Assembly (NCBI RefSeq): GCF_000745345.1
Contig: NZ_JQNR01000005.1
Coordinates: 3,410,001 to 3,474,000, forward strand
Direction: 5' to 3'
DNA: 64,000 nucleotides
Source: Actinacidiphila yeochonensis CN732
Lineage (GTDB): Bacteria; Actinomycetota; Actinomycetes; Streptomycetales; Streptomycetaceae
Of this stretch, positions 27,398 to 37,600 are shown piece by piece. Below the pieces are notes generated by a model. It saw only the letters and a list, made by a program, of their open reading frames with translations, made no database searches and had not been told where the DNA came from. The position numbers and the translations under genes were made by a program. Every line of letters starts with the position of its first letter. Positions within the stretch are counted from its first letter, which is position 1.

Positions 27398-27727
27398 ATG
27401 CGCTGCCCGAGCGTCAAGTGTGGTTCTTCGAATGTCGAGTTCCTGCCGCACTACTGGGAGTCCCTGCCGGGTGACAGCCCGCTCAAGAGGAAGTACGCGA
27501 AACCGGCGGCGGGGGATCGGCGTGCGGTCGCCGTGGCGGCCGGAGCGACCGTCCTGGGGCTGGTTCTGGCGGTGACGGGCACGGTGGTGCTCGGCCTGCT
27601 GGTCCTGGTGGCCGGCGGGGTGGGGGCAGCGGTGTCGTGGCGGCGGGTCGAGGCCGCGGAGGCCGCCCGGGGAGCGTGGCAGCGCCGGCAGATCTGCCTC
27701 GCGTGCACGCACCTGTGGGAGCCGTAG
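27398..27727 (+). CDS. Small membrane protein with Cys-pair (zinc-ribbon-like) ends
   Basis: 109 aa. Starts at ATG 27398 behind GAGGAGG; a longer open frame upstream lacks coding character. The N-terminus has RCPSVKCGSSNV (Cys-x4-Cys), the middle a long hydrophobic segment (about residues 40-72, GATVLGLVLAVTGTVVLGLL) that could form one or two TM helices, and the C-terminus ICLACTHLWEP with a CxxC. Together the Cys pairs could make a zinc ribbon on one side of the membrane. Not assigned to a family; it stands alone between the RiPP genes and the glycan locus. Confidence 0.6.
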   Translation: MRCPSVKCGSSNVEFLPHYWESLPGDSPLKRKYAKPAAGDRRAVAVAAGATVLGLVLAVTGTVVLGLLVLVAGGVGAAVSWRRVEAAEAARGAWQRRQICLACTHLWEP

Positions 27728-27964
27728 GGGCGCCCTGGCCGAAGCCCCCAGCCGGGCGCTGAAGCACCGCGAGGCCGTACCCGCCTCGGGCTCCGACGGG
27801 GAGGCGGGCACGGCATCCCCGTCGGCGGACTGGGACCGGGCGCCTTCCGGGACGACGTCGCCGCGCGCCACGCGCCACGCGCCACGCGCGGGACCTCCGT
27901 ACCCGGCACCGTCTCACGCACACCCCTTGACACTCTCGCGCGGCGGCAGAGACTTGGCGTCTAC

Positions 27965-27976
27965 GACAACGTTGTC
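27965..27976. promoter_or_regulatory. LacI-type operator GACAACGTTGTC, copy 1
   Basis: Perfect 12-bp palindrome with central CG, 19 bp before the GTG of the discoidin-domain gene. Identical copies lie at 31305, 38116 and 38521. Confidence 0.75.
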
Positions 27977-27994
27977 TACCGAGAGGCGTCCGAC

Positions 27995-30900
27995 GTGCCC
28001 CAGCTCCCCTCTCTCCCCGTCGACCGGCGGCGGTTCGTCCAACTCCTGGGCGCCTCGGCCGCGCTGGCCGCGCTGCCCGCCGTCCTCGGCGAGGGCGTCG
28101 CGTCCGCCGCCGGGCGCCCGGGTGCCGGCGCCGGCCACGGCGTTGGGAACGCCACCGCTCCCGACCCGGTGGCGGAGACCTACTACCGGGTCCTGCTCGA
28201 CCACACCCGCTGGTCGGAGACCCAGTGGGACGCCGCCAAGGGCTACTACACGGCCACCGACTTCGGCTTCGCGGTCGTCCTCGGCAACGCGGTCCTGCTC
28301 ACCCACGGCACCTACGACGCCGACCGGGCCGGCATCGACGCGGCCGCCCTCAAGGACCGGACGATCGCCTCGATCCGGCACTTCGCCGCCTCGAACCGGA
28401 ACAACGGCGGCACCGAGTGGGGGAAGACGCTCTTCTTCGACACCACCTTCCAGCTGTACTTCGCGCTGGCCGCCCGGCTGCTCTGGGACGACCTGGACGC
28501 CGCGACCCGGCAGGACGTCGACTCGCTGATCCGCAACCAGGCCGCCTACACCACCTCGCTCGGCACGGGCGACGACCCGCTGTCCTCCTCCTGGACCCCC
28601 AACGGGCTGAAGGGCGGCTGGGCGGGCGACACCAAGGTCGACGAGATGGGTGTCTACGCCCAGTCACTGGTGCCGGCGCTGGTCTGGGCGCAGGACGACC
28701 CGCGGTACGGGGACTGGCTGGCGGCCTACCGCGCCTGGGCGCGGAACGAGACGGGCCTTCCGGCGGCGGACCGGGCCAACCCGGCCACCGTGGACGGGAC
28801 TCCGGTCAGCGACAACACCGCGCACAACGTGTGGGACAGCTTCGTCGTGGAGAACCACGGCTCCTTCGAGCCGCACTACCAGGAGGAGGTGTGGCGCACC
28901 TCCGCCCGTACCGCGATCCACTACCTGACCGCCGGCAGCGCCCTGCCGCAAGTGGTCACCGACCAGCCCAACACCGACCCGCTCTGGCGCAGCATCCTCA
29001 ACGTGATGAGCGACGCGGGCGAGCCGTTCATGCCGATGATCAACGACCGGGAGCACCTGTACGGCCGTGACGTCATCCCGCTGGCGTTCCAGGCCCAGGT
29101 GATCGGCGACCGCGCCGCCGCCCGGGCCGAACAGGCCATGGCCGAGCGGTTGGAGGCGTACCAGAGCTACCCGCCGGAGTACCGGCTGGCGAAGTTCTCC
29201 GGCGAGCCCAAGTACGAGCCGGAGGCCCGCGCCGAGGTCGCCATCAGCTATCTGCTCCACCTGTGGGCGGCGAAGTCGGGGCGGCAGGTCCGGGCGCTGA
29301 CGGAACCGGAGTTCTTCCAGCAGGCTTCCGGCGTCATGGACTTCGGCGAGGGTCCGGGCCTGGTGTCGCACCAGTCGGCAGGCGCCTGGTCGGCGGCCGT
29401 CAGCAAGGCCGGGTTCGTGAAGTTCGCCTGGCAGCCGGCGCACGACGACTGGCTGTTCAAGCTCAGCGCCGCCACGCCGATGTTCCTGCCGGCCGCCACC
29501 GGCAAGGTCGCCGGTCGCCGGGCGCGTGCCTACCACGCGGTCCGCGACGGCTTCGACGGCAGCGCGACCGTCCTGGACCTCGGCTCCGGCTCCTACGCCG
29601 GCCTCACCACCCTGCCTTCGGGCGCGGTCGTGTACGCCACCACCGGCACCGGTGACGGGGAGGGGCACCTGGAGGTCTACAACCTCACCATGCCGGGCAT
29701 GCCCGGCCTCACCGGGGCGCGCACCTACCGGTACGCCGAGGGCAGCCACAGCGTCGCCGCCGCCGACGGCGCCGGCAGCACGACCGGCGGCCGGGTGGAC
29801 CAGCTGGCGTTCACCCGCACCCAGGTCCGCTACCTGCGCATGCTGGGCGTCCAGGGCCACCCCACCTACGGCTACTCGGTCTACGAGTTCGAGGCCCGGG
29901 ACGGCGCCGACGGCACCGACCTCGCCCAGGGCGCCACCGCCACCGCGTCCTCCTCCGACGCGGGCCTGGGCCCCGCCCTCGCCGTGGACGGCAGCACCAC
30001 CACCCGGTGGGCGGTCTCCAAGGGCGACCGGACGCGGGCCGACAGCTGGCTGGAGGTGGACCTCGGCGCCGAGGAGGCGGTGGACCGGGTCACCATCCGC
30101 TGGGAGGTCGCAGCCGGCCGCGCGTACCTCGTCCAGGGCTCCACCGACGGTCAGACCTGGGCCGACCTGGCCTCCTGGCCCGTCCCGGACGTCTCCAGCC
30201 ACGGCGGCTGGCTCGACGTCGACGGCCGGGCCGGACTGGTGGTGCGCGGCTCGACGCTGCCCCTGTCGGTCTACGGCGACACCGTCGTGCTCGCCGACGG
30301 CCCGGCCGCGCCGCTGCTGGTGGAGGGCATACCCGGTGCCTCGACCCACACCCTGCGCGAGCTGGCCGGGCGGCCGGTGCCGCGGCCGGACGCCGACGGG
30401 GTGCGGGCGGCCCTGACCGAGGACCACCTCAGCCTGTTGAACCTGACGGGTTCCGCGGTCTCCACCAGGGTCGCGGTGCCGGCTTCCGGCGCCGGCCGCG
30501 TGCTGTTCGACGGCCGGCAGACCGTCACCTCGGACGGCACCTCGCTGGAGGCCGGCCTCGACGCCGCCTCGGCGGTACTGCTCGCGCCGCGCCTCACCCT
30601 GCACCCGCTGACCGGCGACCGGTTGCCCTCCGGCCTGGTCGCCGAGGTGGTGGACGGCGCCACCGTACGGCTGTCCGGGGCACGCTGCCGGGTGCTGGTG
30701 ACCGGCCAGGGGCGGAGCGCGGCGGCGACCGTCCGGGGTACCGTCACCGTCCGGCTGCCCGGAGCCACCGCGTTCCCGCTGGACGACCTGGCGCTGGGTC
30801 GGACGGTCTTCCCGACGAACCCGCTGCCGGCCGGGATGTCCGACCCGCGGGCGGCCGTCGACGGTGACCCGCGCACCGCGTGGACGCCGGGCCCGAACGG

Positions 30901-31150
30901 CCGGATGGTGGTCGACCTGGGCGCCTCCGTGGCGTTCGGCACCGTCCGCGCGGAGTGGACCGGGGGCCGCGTGCCCGCCGGCCGGGTGGAGGTCAGCGAC
31001 GACGGCCTGACCTACCGGAGCACGGGCACGATGACCGGTTCCGGCACGATCCGGCAGCTCGACGCCGGGACCACCGCCCGCTACGTGGCCCTGGTGACCG
31101 ACGCGTCCGGCGCCGGTGCCGCCCGCCTGGTGGCACTCGTGGTGCGCTGA
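27995..31150 (+). CDS. Secreted discoidin-domain protein, probable glycan-active enzyme
   Basis: 1051 aa with a Tat signal (DRRRFVQLLGASAALAALPA). Residues about 55-500 are an alpha-helical repeat region (TFQLYFALAARLLWDDL; YLLHLWAAKSG) resembling the alpha/alpha toroid of polysaccharide lyases and some hydrolases, followed by beta-sandwich segments. Two F5/8-type C (discoidin) domains are visible, about residues 635-720 (GATATASSSDAGLGPALAVD, then SWLEVDLGAEEAVDRVTIRW) and near the C-terminus (NPLPAGMSDPRAAVDGDPRT, then MVVDLGASV). No catalytic residues can be assigned with certainty. GTG 27995 is the only start near a GAGGCG; the operator overlaps its leader. Exported and co-regulated with GH130 and GH92 genes, so it probably works on the same mannose-containing glycans. 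Confidence 0.65.
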   Translation: MPQLPSLPVDRRRFVQLLGASAALAALPAVLGEGVASAAGRPGAGAGHGVGNATAPDPVAETYYRVLLDHTRWSETQWDAAKGYYTATDFGFAVVLGNAVLLTHGTYDADRAGIDAAALKDRTIASIRHFAASNRNNGGTEWGKTLFFDTTFQLYFALAARLLWDDLDAATRQDVDSLIRNQAAYTTSLGTGDDPLSSSWTPNGLKGGWAGDTKVDEMGVYAQSLVPALVWAQDDPRYGDWLAAYRAWARNETGLPAADRANPATVDGTPVSDNTAHNVWDSFVVENHGSFEPHYQEEVWRTSARTAIHYLTAGSALPQVVTDQPNTDPLWRSILNVMSDAGEPFMPMINDREHLYGRDVIPLAFQAQVIGDRAAARAEQAMAERLEAYQSYPPEYRLAKFSGEPKYEPEARAEVAISYLLHLWAAKSGRQVRALTEPEFFQQASGVMDFGEGPGLVSHQSAGAWSAAVSKAGFVKFAWQPAHDDWLFKLSAATPMFLPAATGKVAGRRARAYHAVRDGFDGSATVLDLGSGSYAGLTTLPSGAVVYATTGTGDGEGHLEVYNLTMPGMPGLTGARTYRYAEGSHSVAAADGAGSTTGGRVDQLAFTRTQVRYLRMLGVQGHPTYGYSVYEFEARDGADGTDLAQGATATASSSDAGLGPALAVDGSTTTRWAVSKGDRTRADSWLEVDLGAEEAVDRVTIRWEVAAGRAYLVQGSTDGQTWADLASWPVPDVSSHGGWLDVDGRAGLVVRGSTLPLSVYGDTVVLADGPAAPLLVEGIPGASTHTLRELAGRPVPRPDADGVRAALTEDHLSLLNLTGSAVSTRVAVPASGAGRVLFDGRQTVTSDGTSLEAGLDAASAVLLAPRLTLHPLTGDRLPSGLVAEVVDGATVRLSGARCRVLVTGQGRSAAATVRGTVTVRLPGATAFPLDDLALGRTVFPTNPLPAGMSDPRAAVDGDPRTAWTPGPNGRMVVDLGASVAFGTVRAEWTGGRVPAGRVEVSDDGLTYRSTGTMTGSGTIRQLDAGTTARYVALVTDASGAGAARLVALVVR

Positions 31151-31304
31151 CGGCCCGCTGGACGGGGGAGGGGGAGCCGCTCCGGATACCGGTGGGGCTC
31201 CCCTCGGACGTACCGACGCCTCCGCCGACCACCCGCCGTGCCATCGGGATTCCGCCGTTCCCCTTGACGGTCACCGCACGCGGTGGAACCATCGGCGCCC
31301 GATC

Positions 31305-31316
31305 GACAACGTTGTC
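31305..31316. promoter_or_regulatory. LacI-type operator GACAACGTTGTC, copy 2
   Basis: Identical palindrome 78 bp upstream of the GH130-like gene. Confidence 0.75.
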
Positions 31317-31393
31317 AACTTCGCGGCCCAGCCGCGGAACCTGATCCGAAGTCCTCCTGAGACCAGCCGTGCCGAGTTGAGAGGTCCGGGGTA

Positions 31394-34222
31394 ATGATCG
31401 GTTTCCTTCGAGCTGTCGTGAGCGCGCTGACGAAACCCGGCCCACCCCGGCGGCGGCGCGCCCGTCTCGGGCACACGGCGCTGCGGCTGCTCGCGGCGGG
31501 CGCGATCGTCTTGGCGGTCGGCGTGGCGCCCGCCGCGGCGACATCGGCGGCCGGTGCCGCCCACCGCGACGGCCGTGCCAGTGCCCCCCGTCCGCCGGGG
31601 CAGTCCGACGCCGCATCCCGGCCGTCGCCCCCGTCACCCCCGTCGCCGTCCTCGCCGTCGTCCGCGTCGTCGGCGTCGTCACGGACCAGCGCGGAAGCCG
31701 ACGCCGGCTACACCGACGCGAACCTTCCCGACTGGGCCATCGGTCCGTTCACCCGGAGCGCGGCCAACCCGCTGCTGTCACCGAGCGGCAGCGGCTACGA
31801 GGCCGCCGCCCTCTACAACCCGGGCGTGCTCTACCGCGGCGGTCAGTACAAGATGCTCTACCGCGCGCAGGGTTCCTACGGCGGCCCCTCGCAGATCGGG
31901 TACGCCTCCAGCACCGACGGCACGCACTTCGCCGAGGACACCGCGGCCAACCCGGTGATCGGCTTCGACCTGGCCGGCCAGCAGGACAAGTGCGGCCTCG
32001 AAGACCCGCGCCTGTTCGAACTGCACGGCACTTACTACTCCTTCTTCACCTCCGTGCACCCCAAGGCGGACGGTAGCTGCCTGGGCTCGTACGACATCTC
32101 CGAGGCCACCTCGACCGACGGAGTCCACTGGAGCACGCCGTGGACGGTGGAGCCGGGCGCCGGGAACAACAAGGACGCGGCGGTGGTCACCGACGCCGAC
32201 GGCACGCCGAGGAAGATCAACGGCGAGTACGTCATGTACTTCGGCCAGGGAGACACCGGCACGGACATCGCGTACTCGTCGGACATGCGCACCTGGCACG
32301 CGAAGGGCAGCACCACCGCGAGGACGGCCGACCCGCTCGACGTGCACTACCCCAAGGGGTGGCAGCCGTACGAGGTGTCCGTGGCGGTCACGGACTACCG
32401 GACCGTGGCGGGCCGGCCGGCCAACTCCGACATCGTCGTCTTCACGGCCGGCACGCTGATGGCCAACGGCCGCTGGTTCTACGCGATCAGCGAGGAGGAG
32501 TTCTCCGGCCGGCAGCCGACGCTGATGCTGCACCAGCTGAGCGACGCGGTCCTCACGCCGACACCGGACGTGCCGTACGAGTGGAACGGCCAGACGCCGA
32601 AGACGGTGTGGATGAACAGCATCCTCTTCCACGACGGCAAGTGGATGATGTACTACGGCGGCGGTGACACCGTCACCGGACTCGCCACCGCGGGGCTGCG
32701 CCGGCCGCTGCCGGCCCGCTCGGGGCAGACACCGTTCCAGACCGGCTTCGAGCACGGCCAGCCCATGCCGGACTGGGTCGACGGCGTCGACACCGCGCCC
32801 GGTGGTGGCGGGATCGCCAACGTCACCAGGTACGGCAGCGCCACCAGCCCGGAATCCAGTACGCGCCAGGAGAACAACCACGACGGCGCCAACGCCCTCA
32901 TGTACTCCGGCCAGGCCGCCGGCGCGCCGGACGATCACGCCTACATGAGGCTGTTCGACCTTTCCGACCGGCCGGTGAGCGTCGGCAGGGACACCACGTT
33001 GAGCTACTGGATCCACCCGCAGGCGCAGGGCACGGCCGCTCCCGGCGTCAGCGGCGACAACAGCGGCTGCGTGTCACTGGATCTCGTCTTCGCCGACGGC
33101 GGCACGCTGCACGGGCTCAGAGGCTCCCCGCTCACACCCGCCTCGCAGTGCGGCACGCTCAGGCTCGACCAGTGGAACCAGGTCAGCGTGGACCTCGGCA
33201 AGGCGGCCGCGGGCAGGAAGATCGTCCGGATCGACCTGGGCTACGACCGGCCCGCGAGCAGCGGAGGCTACCGCGGCTACGTCGACGACATCGCGCTGAC
33301 CAACGCCCCGTCCCGGCCCGCGACGATCAGCGGCATCACGCCGGCGCAGGCCGCCCCGGGCCAGCGGGTCACCATCACCGGCACGGGCTTCGGCCCCTCC
33401 TCGCGCGGCCGGCACCTGCTGCTGTCCGACGCCGGCGTCCACTGGGGCGGCGCGGGCGACCTGGGCACGCTCCGGATCGACCACTGGTCGGACACCTCCG
33501 TCACCTTCACGGTGCCCGAGCCGAGCGGCCCGGCCGTCTCGACGCCCTCAGGGCCGGCGAACGTCTGGCGCGTCGAACCCGGCAGCGTCGCGAGCGTCGC
33601 GGTGGTCACCGGGGCCGCGGGGACGTCCGGCACCACGCAGTTCACCGTCGCGGCCACCGACGCGCTGTCGGACTACTACAACGACGTGGGCATCTCCCCG
33701 GACACCGACCGCGGATGCGGGGCGCTCGACAACGGCACCGACACCTACTCCGCGGACGCCCTCGCCACCGCCTCGCCGTACCCGCTCACCCCCGGCGCGC
33801 ACCTGACCGTCGGCGGGCTGGCCTTCACCTGGCCGGACGCGCGACCGTGCGAGAACGACAACCTGCGCGCGCTCGGCCAGACCATCCTGACGCCGCACAA
33901 GGTCGGCGCCGGCGAGATCGGCTTCCTCGGCGCGGCGACCAACGGCGACCACTCCGGCACCGTGACGATCCACTACACCGACGGCAGCAGCGGCACCGCG
34001 ACGCTGAGGCAGTCGGACTGGGGCAGCACCCCCGGAGCCGGGAACACCGAGGTCGCCGCGGTGCCCTACCGCAACCAGGCGCTCGGCCGGCAGGTCCACG
34101 CCTTCTACGTCGACGAGCAGACCATCCCCGTCGACGCGGACCGGATCGTCGCGTCGATCACGCTGCCGACCAACAAGGACATCCACGTCTTCGCGATCGC
34201 CCAGGACGGGAGCGCGGTGTGA
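31394..34222 (+). CDS. Secreted GH130-like mannoside hydrolase with accessory domains
   Basis: 942 aa. The N-terminus is a Sec-type signal (ALRLLAAGAIVLAVGVAPAA) after a basic stretch, then a Pro/Ser linker. Residues about 115-450 form a five-bladed propeller of the GH130/GH43 kind: YNPGVLYRGGQYKMLYRAQ, IGYASSTDGTHF, CGLEDPRLFELHGTYYSFFT, VMYFGQGDTGTDIAYSSD, TVWMNSILFHDGKWMMYYGG. GH130 acts on beta-mannosides; an exported member would be a hydrolase rather than a phosphorylase. Downstream are a jelly-roll-like domain, an IPT/TIG domain (ISGITPAQAAPGQRVTITG) and a C-terminal module (LTVGGLAFTWPDARPCENDN ... VFAIAQDGSAV) also found at the end of the neighbouring GH92. ATG 31394 follows GAGGTCCGGGG. 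Linked to the mannosidases through the shared operator. Confidence 0.7.
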   Translation: MIGFLRAVVSALTKPGPPRRRRARLGHTALRLLAAGAIVLAVGVAPAAATSAAGAAHRDGRASAPRPPGQSDAASRPSPPSPPSPSSPSSASSASSRTSAEADAGYTDANLPDWAIGPFTRSAANPLLSPSGSGYEAAALYNPGVLYRGGQYKMLYRAQGSYGGPSQIGYASSTDGTHFAEDTAANPVIGFDLAGQQDKCGLEDPRLFELHGTYYSFFTSVHPKADGSCLGSYDISEATSTDGVHWSTPWTVEPGAGNNKDAAVVTDADGTPRKINGEYVMYFGQGDTGTDIAYSSDMRTWHAKGSTTARTADPLDVHYPKGWQPYEVSVAVTDYRTVAGRPANSDIVVFTAGTLMANGRWFYAISEEEFSGRQPTLMLHQLSDAVLTPTPDVPYEWNGQTPKTVWMNSILFHDGKWMMYYGGGDTVTGLATAGLRRPLPARSGQTPFQTGFEHGQPMPDWVDGVDTAPGGGGIANVTRYGSATSPESSTRQENNHDGANALMYSGQAAGAPDDHAYMRLFDLSDRPVSVGRDTTLSYWIHPQAQGTAAPGVSGDNSGCVSLDLVFADGGTLHGLRGSPLTPASQCGTLRLDQWNQVSVDLGKAAAGRKIVRIDLGYDRPASSGGYRGYVDDIALTNAPSRPATISGITPAQAAPGQRVTITGTGFGPSSRGRHLLLSDAGVHWGGAGDLGTLRIDHWSDTSVTFTVPEPSGPAVSTPSGPANVWRVEPGSVASVAVVTGAAGTSGTTQFTVAATDALSDYYNDVGISPDTDRGCGALDNGTDTYSADALATASPYPLTPGAHLTVGGLAFTWPDARPCENDNLRALGQTILTPHKVGAGEIGFLGAATNGDHSGTVTIHYTDGSSGTATLRQSDWGSTPGAGNTEVAAVPYRNQALGRQVHAFYVDEQTIPVDADRIVASITLPTNKDIHVFAIAQDGSAV

Positions 34223-34234
34223 ACCAGGGGTGAG

Positions 34235-34288
34235 CCCCCACGGACGAGCCCCGCACCCCGCACGGGGTGCGGGGCTCGTCCGTGGGGG
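34235..34288 (+). terminator. Terminator of the GH130-like gene
   Basis: Perfect 25-bp stem (CCCCCACGGACGAGCCCCGC on the left side) closing on a GCAC loop; no T-tract, as is common in streptomycetes. Confidence 0.75.
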
Positions 34289-34563
34289 CGGTCCGCGGCG
34301 CAGCCGTGGCCCGTGCCGCGTCGGCCGGGCGAGCCTGACTCCGGCCCAAGGGCTCGCGGAAGCATGGCGGTTGCCGCCTCGCTGCCGCCGCGCGTCCTCC
34401 GACCCGCGTGCGCGGGCCGCGTTCCGTCGCCCACTCGTACGGCAGGACGGCTCCGCGCCCGCCCCACGCGGTGAGCGCGTCAGGCTCGGGGACGTCGCCC
34501 GGACGCGGAGTGACATCGTCGGGAATGCGGTCCCGCGTCCACCCGGACGTCGTGGGGACGCGG

Positions 34564-34597
34564 CGCCGCCCCGGGCCGAGGACGGCCCGGGGCGGCG
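34564..34597 (-). terminator. Terminator of the GH92 gene
   Basis: 14-bp perfect stem CGCCGCCCCGGGCC with loop GAGGAC, 53 bp past the stop of the minus-strand GH92 gene. Confidence 0.65.
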
Positions 34598-34649
34598 CGT
34601 GCGAAGCGCTGCGGAGCGCTCGCGGAGGTGGTTCAGCTCGCAGGTGCCG

Positions 34650-37600
34650 TCACGCGGTGGCGATGGCGAACACGTGCATGTCGCCGCCCTGCGTGGTGGC
34701 CGGCAGCGTCACGGACTTGAGCTGCTTGCCGGCCTGCAGGTCGATCGGCGCGGTGGCGAACACGTCGGTGCCGACCGGGTCGGTGGAACCGCCCATGACG
34801 TCACGGTACGTGGTGTGCGCGGCGATGACGTTGCCGTAGGAGGGGGTGCTCCCGCCGCCGCCGAGGGTCCAGTCGCTGAAGCCGATCTGGGCCGTCTGGG
34901 TGGTGCCGTCGGTGTAGGTGAGCGTGACGTCGCCGACGGTGTCGCCGTCGCTGGCGCTGCCGAGCACGCTCAGCCGCGTGGCGCCGGCCGGGGTCTTCGA
35001 CTCGTCGAGGACCTGGCCCCCGCCACCCACGACGATGTTGTCAGGGGCGCCGGGCGCGACGTCGGGCCAGGCGAAGTCGAAGCCGTTCGCCGAGACGGTG
35101 CTGCCCGGGGTGACCCCGGCGGCGGCGAGTGCCTTCGCGGAGTAGCTCCAGCCGCCGCCGTCGAAGTTGGCGGCCGGGTCGGTGTCGTCCGCCGAGACGC
35201 CGTTGTTGTTGACGTACCAGCTGACGGAGCCGTTGACGCCGACGGTGACGCTCAGCGACGTGGTCGGGGCCTTGACGCCGTGGTCACCGGTGAGGGTGAA
35301 CGGCACGCTGTAGACACCGGACTTGGTGCCGGCGGCGACGCTGACGGTGAGCTTGGCGGCCGTGGAGCCGTCCTTGGGCACCGTGACCTTGCCGTGCGAG
35401 GGCGACAGGGTGATGCCGGCCGGGGCAGCGGCGCTCCAGGAGACCGAGGTCTTCGCGTCCTGGATGGTCGACAGTTCGAGCGAGGCCGTCGCGGAGCTGC
35501 CGGGCTCGGCCTTCACCGAGGTGGGCGAGGCGGCCGCGAAGAACGGGGCCTCACCGTCGCGGTAGGACGGCGGGGCGTCCTTGGCGGCGCTGCCCCACTT
35601 GGTGTCGGGGGTGGAGCCGAGGGTGTAGTCGAGGGTGCCGCCGTGGGTGGTGAAGGAGGCCGGGACCCAGGGCTTGTCGGACTTGGCGCCGTTGACGCGC
35701 AGGCCCTGCACGTAGATGTTCTTCGCCGACGCCTGGGGGGCGTTGACGGTGATGGTGTGGCCGGTTCCGGTGTGGATCACGGCCTTGGTGAAGATCGGGC
35801 TGCTGAGCGCCAGGTCGGCGCGGCTGGGCACCTCCGGGTAGAGGCCGAGCGCGGAGAACACGTACCAGGAGGACATGGTGCCGGCGTCGTCGTTGCCGGG
35901 GATGCCGCCGGGGGTGTTGGTCCACAGCTGGTCGGTCTCGGCGCGGACGGTCTGCTGCGTCTTGTAGGGCGCGCCGAAGTAGTCGTACAGGTACGGCGCG
36001 TTGATGTCGGGCTCGTTGGTGGGGTCGTAGCGGGTCTGGTCCTTCGCGGAGAAGTCGAAGGTGCCGTCGGGGGCCTGGAAGAAGGCGTCGAGCCGCTGGA
36101 TCGCGGTCTGGTCGCCGCCCATCGCCTGGGCGAGCCCGGCCGCGTCGGAGTAGACCATCCACGTGTAGCGGGCGCTGCTGCCCTCGACGAAGCCGCTGCC
36201 GGTGCTCGGGCTGAACGTGGCGCCGGCCCACGATCCGTCGGAGTTGCGGTCGCGCATGTAGCCGCCGTCCGCGGTCGCGTTCGGGTCGTAGACGTTGGTC
36301 CAGTTGCCGCTGCGCTGGGCGAATGCCTTCTGCGCGGACTTGTCGCCGAGGTCGCCGGCGAGCTCGGACAGGCCGAAGTCGGCCGCCGCGTCCTCCAGGG
36401 TCTCGGCGGCGCCGGCCCAGCAGTGGCAGTTGTTGGACGGCACGTAGCCGAGCTTCAGGTACTGGTCCAACGCGGGCCGCTGCCCGACGCACTCGACGTT
36501 GCAGCCGGCGCTGTCGGAGTCGTTGGCGGTGGGCACGGTGGCGGCCTTGGCCAGCGAGGCGAACGCGCCCTTGACGTCGAAGTCGTGGCCGCCGAAGGCG
36601 TAGATGCCGGCGAGGGCGGCGTCCGACGGGTCGCCGGACATGATGCTGGTCTTGCCGTTCTCCAGCAGCCAGCGGTCCCACTCGCCGCCGCGCTGGGTGG
36701 CGTAGTTGAACAGCGACTGGGCGTAGTCGCTGCCGACCTGCGGCTGAAGGAGCGTCAGCAGCTGGACCTGGGCGCGGTACTGGTCCCATCCGGAGAAGGT
36801 GCCGTACTGCGCGTGCTGGCCCTTGGCGAGCCGGTGGATCGCGTTGTCGCCGCCGAGGTAGCGCCCGTCCACGTCGCTGGTGAGCGTGGGCTCCAGCATC
36901 GAGTGGTAGAGGGCGGTGTAGAACGTGCTGAACTGGTCGGAGCTGCCGCCGGAGACCGCGACGCGGCGCAGCGCGGTGTTCCAGTCGGCCTTCGCGGCGT
37001 CGCGCACGGAGTCGAAGGAACGCGAAGGCGGGTTCTCCGAGCGGAGGTTGGCCTCGGCGCCGTCGCCGCTCACGTAGGAGATGGCGACCTTCACCTGCAC
37101 GTTCTTGGTGCCGGCCGGGAAGGTGACGTAGGCGCCGGAGCCCTTGCCCGAGGTGGGGTTGCCGCTGCTGTTGTAGCCGGTCCCGCCGCTGGCGGAGGTG
37201 GAGCCGGGGGCGAGCGTGCCGTCGGTCCAGGTGCCGGCCTTCGCGAAGGGCTGGCTGAAGTGGGCCGTGAAGTGCAGGGTGTAGACGGAGTGCCGGTTGT
37301 TGGCGCTCTGCGGGCCGCAGAAGTTGCCGGCGTCGACCGAGCCGGTCACCGTCCGGGTGGCGGCGTCGACGTTCACCGTGGCCGCGCTGCTGCCGCTCTC
37401 GGAGTTGGAGGTGCGCAGCAGCATGCTGGCCGGCTGGTCCGCCGGGAAGCCGAACTCACCGGTGCCGGTGCGGTCGGTGGTGGTCAGCTCCGCGGTGGCG
37501 CCGCTGTCGAGGGCGACCTTGTAGTAGCCGGCCTGGGCGGTCTCGTTGGCGTGCGAGAAGGTGCTCGCGTAGACCGCGTCCTTGGTGTCGGAGCTCGGTG

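Larger units (their letters stand above)
34223..34649. other. Convergent intergenic region with two terminators
   Basis: Apart from the stem-loops at 34235-34288 and 34564-34597 there is no supported gene between the GH130-like and GH92 genes. Confidence 0.5.
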
